Shown here one piece after another: positions 44,188 to 53,073 of a stretch of 64,000 nucleotides of DNA. The DNA comes from RUG100 sp050953405 (GTDB lineage Bacteria; Bacillota; Clostridia; Peptostreptococcales; Anaerovoracaceae). The notes beneath the pieces are model-generated. The model did not search any database. It was not told where the DNA came from and saw only the letters and a program-made list of their open reading frames with translations. How positions within the stretch are numbered: position 1 is the first letter of the stretch; every line of letters starts with the position of its first letter. The DNA lies in NCBI GenBank assembly GCA_050953405.1, contig JBMNMP010000001.1, positions 806,001 through 870,000 on the forward strand, read 5' to 3'. Both the position numbers and the translations under genes were made by a program.

Positions 44188-44469
44188 ATGCGAGAAAGTT
44201 ATATAGAGAAAAGGCTAGTGCAAGAGGTGAAAAAGCGCGGCGGACTCGCTATGAAATTTGTATCGCCGGGCCTCGATGGTGTGCCAGATCGGATCGTGCT
44301 TCTGCCAGGCGGCAGGATTGCCTTTGTGGAAGTTAAGGCGCCAGGACAGAAGATGAGGCCGCTTCAGCTTAGACGAAAAGAGCAGCTTTCGGATCTCGGA
44401 TTTAAAGTTTATATCTTGGACAGCATAGAAATGATTGGAGGAATTATTGATGAAATACAAGCCATATGA
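44188..44469 (+). CDS. VRR-NUC domain nuclease
   Basis: The 93-residue protein is a stand-alone VRR-NUC domain, a PD-(D/E)XK nuclease for branched or flap DNA: EKRLVQEVKKRGGLAMKF, PDRIVLLPGGRIAFVEVKAPG (D...E-x-K), RPLQLRRKEQLSDLGF. It normally accompanies the SNF2-type helicase encoded next, with which it overlaps by 20 bp. Confidence 0.92.
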   Translation: MRESYIEKRLVQEVKKRGGLAMKFVSPGLDGVPDRIVLLPGGRIAFVEVKAPGQKMRPLQLRRKEQLSDLGFKVYILDSIEMIGGIIDEIQAI

Positions 44470-45793
44470 ATACCAGCAATATGCTGAGGAATACATTCTG
44501 GATCATAAGATGTGCTGCCTGATGCTTGATATGGGACTTGGCAAAACAATTATTACACTTTCAGCACTATGGCAGCTGGCACTAGATAGATTTGATGTAA
44601 GCAGGATACTTGTCATAGCGCCTAAAAGGGTGGCAGAGGATACATGGCCAAAAGAGATATCAAAGTGGGAGCATTTAACAGGGCTTAACTATTCATTGGT
44701 GCTTGGCAGCAAGGATAAAAGGGAAGAGGCACTTTCCAAGAGAGCCTTTATATATATTATCAACAGGGAAAACGTTGTGTGGCTTACGCAGAATCATAAA
44801 TGGGACTTTGACATGGTCATAATTGATGAGCTTTCTAGTTTTAAATCGAATCGGGCACAGAGGTTTAAGGCTCTTAAGAAAGTGAGGCCTATGGTAAAGC
44901 GTATCGTAGGTCTTACCGGAACACCGGCTCCAAACTCGCTTATGGATCTGTGGGCCGAAATATATCTTATGGATATGGGTAAAAGGCTCGGCAGGTTCAT
45001 CACAGGATACAGAGATAGGTTCTTCCTCCCGGACAAGAGAAATAAAGAAATCATATATAGCTATAAGCCAAGGGACGGAGCAGAGGATGCAATATATAAA
45101 CTTATCGGTGATATATGTATTTCCATGAAGGCAGCGGATCATATCAAGATGCCTGAAAGGATTGATAACATTGTGGAGGTTAGCATGAGCAGCAAAGAAC
45201 AGAAAATATATGATTCTTTCAAGGCTGACATGGTTGTATCCATAAAAGGGAAGGTGCTTGATGCAGCAAATGCGGCGGCACTTTCAGGGAAGCTCCTTCA
45301 GATGGCAAACGGTGCGGTGTATGGAGATGATAGGAAGGTGTTTACAATTCATGATAGAAAACTTGATGCATTAGAGGATCTTGTAGAAGCAGCGAATGGC
45401 AAACCTCTTCTTGTGGCCTACTGGTATAAGCATGACTTAAAACGGATAAAGAATAGATTTAAAACGGCAAGAATGATTGACACATCAAAAGATATTACTG
45501 ATTGGAATGCTGGGAAAATTGAGATAGGACTTATTCATCCTGCATCTGCTGGGCATGGACTAAACTTGCAGGAAGGTGGCTCCACCATAGTATGGTTTGG
45601 ACAGACATGGTCGCTAGAGCTTTATCAGCAGCTTAATGCGAGGCTCTGGAGACAAGGGCAAAGAGAAACCGTTGTTGTTCATCACATTGTGACAAAAGGC
45701 ACGATAGATGAAAATGTTATGAAAGCACTTGGCAAAAAAGATGCTTCGCAAGCAGCGCTTATAGATGCTGTCCGGGCACAGATAGGAGGTTAG
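44450..45793 (+). CDS. SNF2-type DEAD-like helicase
   Basis: The 447-residue protein has Walker A MLDMGLGKT near residue 30, motif II IIDELSSFKS, motif III GLTGTPAPNSLMDLW, and the C-terminal fold with GLNLQEGGSTIVWFGQTWSLELYQQLNARLWRQGQ (read in parts). It is the usual partner of VRR-NUC in phage replication regions. I start at ATG 44450 because GGAGG is 12 bp upstream; an in-frame TTG lies at 44435. Confidence 0.9.
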   Translation: MKYKPYEYQQYAEEYILDHKMCCLMLDMGLGKTIITLSALWQLALDRFDVSRILVIAPKRVAEDTWPKEISKWEHLTGLNYSLVLGSKDKREEALSKRAFIYIINRENVVWLTQNHKWDFDMVIIDELSSFKSNRAQRFKALKKVRPMVKRIVGLTGTPAPNSLMDLWAEIYLMDMGKRLGRFITGYRDRFFLPDKRNKEIIYSYKPRDGAEDAIYKLIGDICISMKAADHIKMPERIDNIVEVSMSSKEQKIYDSFKADMVVSIKGKVLDAANAAALSGKLLQMANGAVYGDDRKVFTIHDRKLDALEDLVEAANGKPLLVAYWYKHDLKRIKNRFKTARMIDTSKDITDWNAGKIEIGLIHPASAGHGLNLQEGGSTIVWFGQTWSLELYQQLNARLWRQGQRETVVVHHIVTKGTIDENVMKALGKKDASQAALIDAVRAQIGG

Positions 45794-45795
45794 CT

Positions 45796-46287
45796 ATGAG
45801 TGAGAAGATAGAAAATATAATAAGGGATTATCCGAAGAAGAAACAGGAGCTTGAATGTCTGAAGCACCAGATCATGGATTTTCGTGGAATCTCAGAAGAG
45901 GATATGATCGATTCTATGTGTTTTAAACAGCCAGAGGGAGAAAGGGTCGAATCCAGCGGCACTTCAGACAAAACCGGCAAGATAGCAGTGAGCTATAAAG
46001 ATAAAATGGAGCATATCAATAGTGACTGGTATGAATACCTTGAAAGGAAATATTTCAATCTTGCAGAAGAGATACGCTTCTTTGAATCAGCTTTAGCTGC
46101 ACTTTCTGGTGACCTTCCAGATATTATGACGGACATGATTATACATAATTGTACTTGGGATTGTCTTTGCAGCATGTATCATGTTTCTAGGACCATGATT
46201 GCAAAGTACAGAAGAAAGGCGATCCGGGAGCTTGATGTGTTATATGAAAATCACGAGAATGAAATGGTGGAGTATATGCTTTCATAA
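45796..46287 (+). CDS. phage late-gene regulator, sigma region 4/DUF1492-like
   Basis: The 163-residue protein has an N-terminal coiled part and a C-terminal HTH (TWDCLCSMYHVSRTMIAKYRRKAIREL) like sigma-70 region 4 and RinA/ArpU-type activators, which switch on packaging and structural genes. It ends the replication module. In this element the genes it would control are partly deleted and partly frameshifted. Confidence 0.75.
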   Translation: MSEKIENIIRDYPKKKQELECLKHQIMDFRGISEEDMIDSMCFKQPEGERVESSGTSDKTGKIAVSYKDKMEHINSDWYEYLERKYFNLAEEIRFFESALAALSGDLPDIMTDMIIHNCTWDCLCSMYHVSRTMIAKYRRKAIRELDVLYENHENEMVEYMLS

Positions 46288-46304
46288 TTACCCTCCCATA
46301 AGGG

Positions 46305-46334
46305 TTGACAGATTGAAACCTCATGTGCTAAAAT
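46305..46334 (+). promoter_or_regulatory. promoter of the DprA-PRTase cassette
   Basis: Consensus TTGACA (46305-46310) and TAAAAT (46329-46334) are 18 bp apart and 22 bp before the first cassette ATG, which has GGGAGG. It gives the cassette its own housekeeping promoter independent of the phage. Confidence 0.8.
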
Positions 46335-46356
46335 TCTATTACAGGGAGGTTCAACC

Positions 46357-47604
46357 ATGGATAAGAGGCTAGCAGAGGAGTTGTTTTTTTCTAAGGAAGC
46401 AGCAGACTATTTGGGTATTACAACACAACGTCTTAATACTCTGGTTAAAGATGGGAAAATAATACCTTTAAAAAAATCTTCATCGGGAACAATCTTCCAT
46501 ATTACTGAATTAAATAAACGAAAAGAAGAACAGAAAATATTTTCCAGAGTAGGTCAGGGAGGTGGAGTTGGCATGTTTCGATTCGATACAGACGATAAAA
46601 AAGAAGCATTAAACTTTGCGACACTAATGAATGTACTTGGAATCACTGAGCAACGTTTAGAACCTCTTTTTTCAGAATTTAGTAAAAAAGTAGATGTTAC
46701 AGTATTTCTTGATACAAATGATGTAATAAAACAATATGCAGACTATTTCAAGGTAGATGTTGAAAGACTAATTAAAGAATTTCACATAGCTGAACGTGCA
46801 TTTTCGAATTTGCATGAATCGGACGAAATTATAAAAAGAGGAAGTCAGGATTATCCGCCGCTATTAGCTGAGACTGCTCAGGCACCACGTTTCTTATATC
46901 TTCGCGGGAAAAAATCGCTTCTGTTTGAAAAACGTACTGTTGCATTGGTTGGATCAAGAAAAGCTTCACCTAAGGCAATGGAAAATACTAGACGATTAAC
47001 AATCAAACTTGGAGATAATGGAATAACGATTGTATCTGGTTTGGCAAAAGGGATTGATGTCACAGCACATAGTGAGGCGTTGAAAAATGGGTATAACACT
47101 ATTGCTGTTATTGGTACAAACCTAAATCAGTATTATCCTGCCGCAAATAAAGAAGTTCAGTTGATGATTGAAAAAAAGGGGCTTGTGGTATCGCAATTTT
47201 CTCCTGCAAATAAAACGCAAAGATGGTTTTTCCCAATGCGTAATGGCGTGATGAGTGGATTATCATTAGCTACTGTTGTCATGGAAGCCGGGGAAACGTC
47301 AGGTGCTTTAAAACAAGCAGATTATGCCCTTAAACAGGGAAGAGAAGTTTTGATTCCGCAGAGTGCTTTGAAAATGGAGTCTATAAGTTGGCCTGAAAAG
47401 TATGTCAAAAAAGGTGCAAAAGTAGTAACATATCCAAGGGACGTTTTAGAGATTTTGGCTGAAAGTAATATCTTCAAAGTCGACAGAGAATGTAAGCAAC
47501 AAACAATTGATGATTTATTGCAAACGGACAAATCTGAAGCGAAATTGGCCGAAACAAAACCAGCAAAGATCAAATGGATTGATCAAATGCCTGATGGAGA
47601 ATAA
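46357..47604 (+). CDS. HTH-DprA/SMF domain protein (cassette gene 1)
   Basis: The 415-residue protein joins an N-terminal excisionase/MerR-like HTH (SKEAADYLGITTQRLNTLV, about residues 12-30) to a DprA/SMF Rossmann domain: YPPLL near 166, VALVGSRKASP from 195, SGLAKGIDVTAHSEAL around 227-241, AVIGTNLNQYYP, then SPANKTQRWFFPMRN and VVMEAGETSGAL. It lacks the C-terminal winged helix of true DprA. DprA binds ssDNA and nucleotides; here the gene is coupled (2-bp gap) to a PRTase-domain gene, a pairing proposed from comparative genomics as a conflict system. Base composition is AT-rich relative to neighbours. Confidence 0.8.
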   Translation: MDKRLAEELFFSKEAADYLGITTQRLNTLVKDGKIIPLKKSSSGTIFHITELNKRKEEQKIFSRVGQGGGVGMFRFDTDDKKEALNFATLMNVLGITEQRLEPLFSEFSKKVDVTVFLDTNDVIKQYADYFKVDVERLIKEFHIAERAFSNLHESDEIIKRGSQDYPPLLAETAQAPRFLYLRGKKSLLFEKRTVALVGSRKASPKAMENTRRLTIKLGDNGITIVSGLAKGIDVTAHSEALKNGYNTIAVIGTNLNQYYPAANKEVQLMIEKKGLVVSQFSPANKTQRWFFPMRNGVMSGLSLATVVMEAGETSGALKQADYALKQGREVLIPQSALKMESISWPEKYVKKGAKVVTYPRDVLEILAESNIFKVDRECKQQTIDDLLQTDKSEAKLAETKPAKIKWIDQMPDGE

Positions 47605-47606
47605 CT

Positions 47607-48737
47607 ATGTTTAGGTGTATCACAGAATTAAAAGGTCTTGTTGTTGACATAGATAGCTTTGGTAGTGGTGATAAGGCGATTTGGATTGATATTAACAGTA
47701 TCATTCCGTGTGTTTTTATATCTGCGGATAAAAATACCCGAGAATATCTTAGCATTCTTTTTGGTGCAGAAAAAGTAATTGCAATGAAGAAATTTGAAAA
47801 AATTTTTGCTCCAAATAAAGTCACGCATGCTAGAGTTCTAACGGTATTAAAAGTTCAAAACACAGAAGTAGCATATTTGTCTGCAAGCCATGAGTTTTTG
47901 AAAAAAGCAAATAGCTTTTTATGTGGTTCAATTTGGGTCACAGATACGGATAGAATTACATATGAGCAGGCAAGTGAATCACCTGACTTAATAATAGAGA
48001 GTTTAACTGAGCTGAAAATTGCATTGCAACGACATGTGGCTGGATTCTATGGAGAAATGTTATTATTCCCAGGAGCAAATTTTCCGGCAAGAATGTTGCC
48101 TGTTGATTTTAATGCTGATGACGATAATGATAGCGATATTGTTCCAATGTATGTATTAGGGCGCTATTATGGTTATGCTCATTATATGAACCAACTACAT
48201 CCATATTCTTCAGCAATTTATTTGAATAAAAAAACGAGAAGAACATATACAGGTGTATTTGATAAAAGATTTGAAAGTATTTATTCGGCAGCGGTTAATG
48301 CTATAAAACCGGCACATAAAATTGATTGTATTTGTGCAGTGCCAGTAAAGCCTGGGAAAACACCACGCTTTGATAATATATTGAATGGAGTGGCTAGCAC
48401 TTGTGGCATTGAAAATATTGGTAAGCAATTCATATGTATACATAATTATTCGGATCAAAAATCATTATCAAAAGAGGAACGGAATAAAAATGTTCGAGGC
48501 GCATTTTCCTTTGCAGGAGATTTAACAGGAAGGACAGTCGTGCTTATTGATGATATATCATCGACGGGGTCAACTTTAAGAGAATGTATAAGAGTACTGA
48601 GAAATAGTGGGGCACAAGAAGTTGTGGTTATAGTACTTGCAATAAACCAAAACAAATTAGGTGCCTACTGGTCGCTGGATAACCCACAGGTGACCATGCC
48701 CCGATTGTGGAGGGAAAATGGTATTGCTTGCAAATAA
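47607..48737 (+). CDS. phosphoribosyltransferase-domain protein (cassette gene 2)
   Basis: The 376-residue protein ends in a type I PRTase/ComF-like domain: CAVPVKPGKTPRFDNIL, then VRGAFSFAGDLTGRTVVLI and the PRPP-binding loop DDISSTGSTL at about 315-324, the family's hallmark. The first 200 residues are beta-rich with GLVVDIDSFGSG at the start and WVTDTDRITYEQ later; a HAD-like or other nucleotide fold is possible but not shown. It probably makes or breaks a phosphoribosyl linkage on a nucleotide or nucleic acid as signal or toxin; this is inference. Confidence 0.78.
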   Translation: MFRCITELKGLVVDIDSFGSGDKAIWIDINSIIPCVFISADKNTREYLSILFGAEKVIAMKKFEKIFAPNKVTHARVLTVLKVQNTEVAYLSASHEFLKKANSFLCGSIWVTDTDRITYEQASESPDLIIESLTELKIALQRHVAGFYGEMLLFPGANFPARMLPVDFNADDDNDSDIVPMYVLGRYYGYAHYMNQLHPYSSAIYLNKKTRRTYTGVFDKRFESIYSAAVNAIKPAHKIDCICAVPVKPGKTPRFDNILNGVASTCGIENIGKQFICIHNYSDQKSLSKEERNKNVRGAFSFAGDLTGRTVVLIDDISSTGSTLRECIRVLRNSGAQEVVVIVLAINQNKLGAYWSLDNPQVTMPRLWRENGIACK

Positions 48738-49170
48738 AAATGGTGGATTGTTTTATAGTTGCATTGATTGTTATAAACAGCACAAACCAAATTCGAGCTG
48801 TAATTTTATAGATGGCTGGAAGCAATTATGTGATTCCGAAAACGAGAAATTTGATAAGATAATTGTTGAGCAGGAAAGAATGAAACAAGCGATAAATGAA
48901 GGTAATGAAACGGAGCCAATTAGTCTAGAACGCACTATTAAGTGCCCATATTGCGGTTCTATTAATAAAGTTGATTTTGGTGAATTCGCTGATAAGTCAA
49001 CGTATGATCGCCAAATGGGGACAGAGACCTTATATGAATTTGATACGGATAGTATCACCTGCACAAGCTGTCAAAACCTTTTTCATATTGATGGTCACAT
49101 TTGTGAATACCCTCCTGGGGCTTTTGATTCGGAAGATGTTAATGTTGCACAATTAGAAGAAGATCTATAG
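48718..49170 (+). CDS. zinc-ribbon protein (cassette gene 3)
   Basis: The 150-residue protein overlaps the PRTase gene by 20 bp, so translation is coupled. It has a CIDC pair near residue 14, then a C4 ribbon: CPYCGSINKVDFG about residue 79 and CTSCQNLFHIDGH about residue 116. The middle is helical and acidic. It could be a nucleic-acid sensor or an adaptor for the two enzymes upstream. I know no named family. Confidence 0.7.
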   Translation: MVLLANKNGGLFYSCIDCYKQHKPNSSCNFIDGWKQLCDSENEKFDKIIVEQERMKQAINEGNETEPISLERTIKCPYCGSINKVDFGEFADKSTYDRQMGTETLYEFDTDSITCTSCQNLFHIDGHICEYPPGAFDSEDVNVAQLEEDL

Positions 49171-49312
49171 GGGATAGGTTACGCTAAGATGGTTTACTAA
49201 GAGTGTACTGTTTTGTAAATAAGGTTGTGGTATTATTAAACTGACCAAAAGAATATGATGGACCGGCGGAGAGATCTGCTGGGTCTTTTTATATGCAGAA
49301 AGGAGGAAGCCG

Positions 49313-49661
49313 ATGCCGCGAAGACCAGACACGCCATGTAAGCATCCAGGATGCGCTAGGCTTGTTCCTTACGGTAGGAAGTACTGTGATGAACATGCGC
49401 CGCTTCACATTGGTGATGTGAAGAGCACAAAGCAAAAGGGATACGGATCGAGATGGCAAAGGGAAAGCAAAGCCATATCTTAGAGCACATCCGCTTTGCG
49501 TTCGGTGCCTTGCCAAAGGAAAGTACACTAAGGCAACGGTTGTTGACCACATCGTTCCACACCGAGGAGATCAGAAGCTCTTCTGGGATAGGAGTAATTG
49601 GCAGAGTTTATGTAAATCATGTCATGATAGCAAGACTATGACAGAAGACAGAGGACATTGA
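49313..49661 (+). pseudogene. HNH endonuclease, frameshifted
   Basis: Frame 1 runs from ATG 49313 (AGGAGG upstream) through CKHPGCARLVP and YCDEH to a TAG at 49481. A second frame from 49476 resumes with LRAHPLCVRC, then VVDHIVPHRGD (the HNH core), NWQSLCKSCHDSKT and a stop at 49659. Together they make the usual ~115-residue phage HNH protein that helps terminase at the packaging site. An indel near 49475 splits it. Confidence 0.88.
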
Positions 49662-50023
49662 ATATAAGTATTGACTGCCGGGTAGGGGCGGTCAAAATCT
49701 CCACAGCAAATATTTCTGAAGACCGGCGCCCCCTCAAACGTGCATTTTCGCAGAATAACGGGGAGGGGATACCGGGCTGTTGTGATTTTTTCACGAAAAT
49801 TTCATAACAGCGGTGAAATGGAAACATAAATGAAACGCGGCCTGGCGCTGATATTGCTTGACTAATCATGGCCCTAGAGTGATGAATAGTCGTGCAAGAA
49901 AAGCAATGCGCTGATAATTGAGATTTGATAAATAGTTGATTTTTATAGCTGCAGATTGATGCGGAAAGCGCATGATTTACAGCTTTTTTGTTTTGCAACA
50001 AAATAGCAGAAGAAGGTGATGAA
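49662..50023. other. non-coding stretch with possible packaging site
   Basis: This 362-bp gap after HNH holds GC-rich words (GGGTAGGGGCGGTCAAAAT, GGCGCCCCCTC) of the kind found between HNH and terS in related phages, where cos lies; this is suggestion only. Its second half contains the first TTGACT-TAGAGTGAT repeat. I see no gene. Confidence 0.35.
49858..49883 (+). repeat. TTGACT-N11-TAGAGTGAT repeat, copy A
   Basis: TTGACT at 49858-49863 and TAGAGTGAT at 49875-49883, followed by an AAGAAAAGCA word. Shares its core with copies B and C. Confidence 0.55.
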
Positions 50024-50497
50024 ATGACAGATGAACAGGCATCTGCAATCAGAGAGCTCCGGCTCAAGGGAGAAGGATATAGAGTTATTGCATCTGCACT
50101 TGGGCTTTCGCGTGATATTGTCAGGAATTATTGTAAATCACATGGCCTGAGCGGATATGGGAATGCTCTTGTATTGAATGTAAAGGAACAGATGGATATG
50201 GGAAAGGTCTGTCTCTATTGCGGGAAAGAGTTATCGCAAGCAGCGACCGGAAGAAGAAGGAAGTTCTGTTCAGACGAATGCAGAAGAAAATGGTGGGCTG
50301 AACATCCGGATAGGATTAAGAGAAGCGATTCTGCATACTATGAACTTACTTGCGTTCATTGCGGCAGGACCTTTTTGTCATATGGAAATAAAAATAGAAA
50401 GTATTGTTCGCATAGCTGTTATGTGAAAGATAGATTCCTTTCAAATCCTGATGAAGAAGAAATTGGAATACAAAAAACGGAGGAAGAAAATGAGTAG
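50024..50497 (+). CDS. HTH plus double zinc-finger phage protein
   Basis: The 157-residue protein has an N-terminal HTH (AIRELRLKGEGYRVIASALG) and two treble-clef fingers: CLYCGKEL...KFCSDECRRKWW and CVHCGRTF...KYCSHSCY. Such proteins sit before the methylase in many Clostridia prophages and probably bind DNA or regulate late genes. I start at ATG 50024, which has AAGGTGA upstream. It overlaps the methylase gene by 8 bp. Confidence 0.75.
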   Translation: MTDEQASAIRELRLKGEGYRVIASALGLSRDIVRNYCKSHGLSGYGNALVLNVKEQMDMGKVCLYCGKELSQAATGRRRKFCSDECRRKWWAEHPDRIKRSDSAYYELTCVHCGRTFLSYGNKNRKYCSHSCYVKDRFLSNPDEEEIGIQKTEEENE

Positions 50498-51727
50498 CGC
50501 GATGGAATGGAAAAAACTTGCGATAGATGATCTTAAGCCAGCTTCATATAATCCGAGGAAGAAGCTAAAGGCTGGAGATAGCGAATATGAGAAAATAAAG
50601 AACTCTATCCAGGAGTTTGGTTATGTGGAACCAATTATAGTGAATTATGACATGACAGTAATTGGCGGCATCAAGGATAACGGTTCTTAAAGATCTTGGT
50701 ATACTGAGGTGGATTGTGTCATGGTGCATATTGAAGACGAGAGTAAAGTTAAGGCTCCTCAACGTTGCGCTAAATAAAATCACTGGCGCATGGAATGAAG
50801 AACTTCTTGCAGATCTGCTTGTGGATTTACAAAAGGAAGATTTCAATTTAGATTTAACAGGGTTCGAGCCACCAGAGGTGGAACAGCTATTTTCAAAGAT
50901 TCATAACAAAGACATTAAAGAAGATGACTTCGATGTGGATGAGGAGCTAAGGAAACCGACGAAGGCAAAGCTGGGTGACCTATGGCTCAATGGACGTCAT
51001 AGGGTGGTATGCGGAGATTCTACATTACCAGAAACCTATACGAAGATAATGGACGGAAAGAAAGCAAATCTTGTTGTTACGATCCTCCATATAACGTTGA
51101 TGTTGAAGAAACTGCCGGTAAGATTCAAAACGATAACATGTCTGATAAAGATTTTTACAATTTTCTCTTTGCAGCTTTTGTAAATATAGAGCAATGCATG
51201 GAGCAGGATGCATCCATATATGTTTTTCACGCTGACACGCAGGGACTTACGTTTCGGCGTGCTTTTACTGATGCAGGGTTTTATCTATCAGGTTGTTGCA
51301 TATGGAAGAAGAATGCACTGGTCCTTGGAAGATCACCATATCAATGGCAGCATGAACCTTGCCTTTTTGGATGGAAAATCAAGGGAAAACATCAGTGGTA
51401 TTCGGACAGGAAGCAAACAACAATATGGGAATATGATAGACCAAAGGCATCAAAGGAACATCCAACAATGAAGCCTATCGCACTGATGGCATATCCGATT
51501 CAGAACTCGTCGATGAGCAATTGCATTGTGCTGGATCCGTTCCTTGGATCCGGCTCTACACTGATTGCTTGTGAAGAGACAGGAAGAATATGCTACGGCG
51601 CAGAAATGGATGAAAAGTTCAGGATGTTATTGTTAGCAGGTATATGGAGGCTACCGGAAAGGATGATGTTTTTGTTATTCGTGGAGATGAAAAGCTGGCA
51701 TATGCCGACGTGAAAATTGAAGAATAA
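50490..51727 (+). pseudogene. phage ParB-domain/DNA methylase, multiply frameshifted
   Basis: Joined across frames the gene encodes a ParB-like N-terminus (AIDDLKPASYNPRKKLK, EPIIVNY), VIGGHQR, and an adenine methylase with TDPPYNVDVEET (motif IV), FGWK, KEHPTMKP and LDPFLGSGSTLIACE (motif I), ending in KLAYADVKIEE at 51727. At least five single-base indels (near 50667, 50700, 50752, 51081 and 51622) break it. A full protein cannot be made. It would have protected phage DNA. Confidence 0.88.
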
Positions 51728-51743
51728 TATATGCATATAATGC

Positions 51744-51769
51744 TTGACTTGTGCGCCCCGTAGAGTGAT
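51744..51769 (+). repeat. TTGACT-N11-TAGAGTGAT repeat, copy B
   Basis: TTGACT at 51744-51749 and TAGAGTGAT at 51761-51769, followed by ATGTACTACCAAAAGAAAAG, which is nearly identical in copy C. It lies 35 bp before the virulence-type gene. Confidence 0.65.
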
Positions 51770-51803
51770 AGATGTACTACCAAAAGAAAAGGAGGCACAT
51801 AAG

Positions 51804-52579
51804 ATGCGAATAACAACAAACACAGAAAACAGAAAGCAGATGGTAAATGCCATCGCAGAATTGATGGGCGAGGAGGCAAAGTACTCGGGTGCACCGGGAT
51901 TTGCATACTCCGTCGGAAACGTTGTGATTAACAGAGATGGAACTATCACATCAGAAGATGACGAAAATGAGAATGAGCTTAGAGCCTTTCTTATTGCAAA
52001 CGGCTATGCCGAGGAGGAAGAAATGGAGCTTAAAATCACAGTCCCGGCAGAAGATTTTACTGGAACTAATATACGCAATCTAGTATTCATGGTTGCGAGC
52101 AGACCAGTATCTTCTAAATAAGGCAGCCAGCAGCGATTGCTTTGACATTAGCGACGCTGTTATTGAATCTTTGAAGAACGATCCCACTGAAAGTAAAACC
52201 GAGGTCTTAAGCGAAATTGAAGCGGCAGGTGGGGTTACAGGATAGCATTTGTGGATGATGCAGTAACATTTACTTTCATGCGTAGCGCGCTACCGGAAAA
52301 GAACAAGGCATTCACCGAACTTGCATCACGAATGATTGAAAAGGTAAAAGAAGCAAAAAGGATTAGTCCAGAAAGGCATACACCTGAAAATGAAAAATAT
52401 TATTTCAGAATATGGTTAGTACAACTTGGCTTTGGAGGCGCTGAAAACAAAGAGAGCAGAATGCTCTTATGAAGGGCCTTACGGGATATGCTGCATTTAG
52501 GACAGAGGAGGCAGCCGAAAAATTCAAGGCAGAAATGAAAGCAAAAAGGAATAGTGCTTCTGAAGGGAGGGACGCATAA
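51804..52579 (+). pseudogene. phage virulence-type protein, frameshifted
   Basis: Frame 1 (AAGGAGG before ATG 51804) encodes RKQMVNAIAELMGEEAKYSG and ends at 52121. The continuation appears in other frames: QYLLNKAASSDCFDISDAVI up to 52236, IAFVDDAVTFTFMRS to 52472, and KGLTGYAAFRTEEAAEKF to a stop at 52579. Three indels (near 52103, 52238 and 52462) are needed. The N-terminus is paralogous to the intact gene at 53074. Proteins of this kind are annotated as virulence proteins without a tested role. Confidence 0.8.
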
Positions 52580-52995
52580 TGTTTCCAGCCAAAGAAATCG
52601 TAAATGATATACGAAAGAATTATCCTTCCGGGTGCAGAGTGGAACTTATAAGAATGGATGATGAGCAGGCACCACCTGAAGGGACTAAAGGCACCGTAAC
52701 AGGTGTTGATGATACTGGCTCAATTATGGTTGACTGGGATAACGGCTCAGGGCTAAACATAGTTTATGGCGAGGATATATGTAAACGTATACCTGCGATG
52801 ACAGACAAGGTGCGAGAACAGATTCTTGAAATCAGAAGTTCCGGTCTTACAAACATGTTTGATTCGGTAATGGTGCAGCGCCTTGCCTTTGAACGCAATC
52901 TGAACGAGCTGGTATGTTTTATTGAGGACCATAAAGATGAGTATGCCGCCTTCATTATGTATGGAGATAAATACATTGAGAATATGAAGAAATGA
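52579..52995 (+). CDS. DUF4314 domain protein
   Basis: The 138-residue protein starts with the DUF4314 SH3-like fold (YPSGCRVELIRMDDEQAPPEG, TKGTVTGVDDTGSIMVDWDNGSGL, YGEDICKRI), common in phages of Bacillota. The C-terminal half (about residue 75 on) is an extra helical domain. It overlaps the upstream stop by one base and has GGGAGGG upstream. Confidence 0.85.
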   Translation: MFPAKEIVNDIRKNYPSGCRVELIRMDDEQAPPEGTKGTVTGVDDTGSIMVDWDNGSGLNIVYGEDICKRIPAMTDKVREQILEIRSSGLTNMFDSVMVQRLAFERNLNELVCFIEDHKDEYAAFIMYGDKYIENMKK

Positions 52996-52996
52996 C

Positions 52997-53023
52997 TTGC
53001 TATTATAACGCGCTTAGAGTGAT
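52997..53023 (+). repeat. TTGCTA-N12-TAGAGTGAT repeat, copy C
   Basis: TTGCTA begins at 52997 and TAGAGTGAT spans 53015-53023, followed by ATGTACATACCAAAAGAAAAG as in copy B. It lies 50 bp before the gene at 53074. Confidence 0.65.
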
Positions 53024-53073
53024 ATATGTACATACCAAAAGAAAAGCACATATAAAGCAAGGAGGAAAACACG

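Noticed and set aside
46357..47604. The element's DprA-like gene as a spare copy replacing the broken chromosomal dprA
   Set aside because: It has an N-terminal HTH, lacks the winged helix of DprA, is coupled to a PRTase gene and is diverged; a transformation role is not supported.
49253..49295. Possible terminator before the HNH gene (GACC...GGGTC then TTTTT)
   Set aside because: Only four outer base pairs hold; the inner arms mismatch, so I do not list it as a terminator.
50662..51183. Separate small genes in the methylase region
   Set aside because: The segments are consecutive pieces of one ParB/methylase protein in different frames, so they are one pseudogene.
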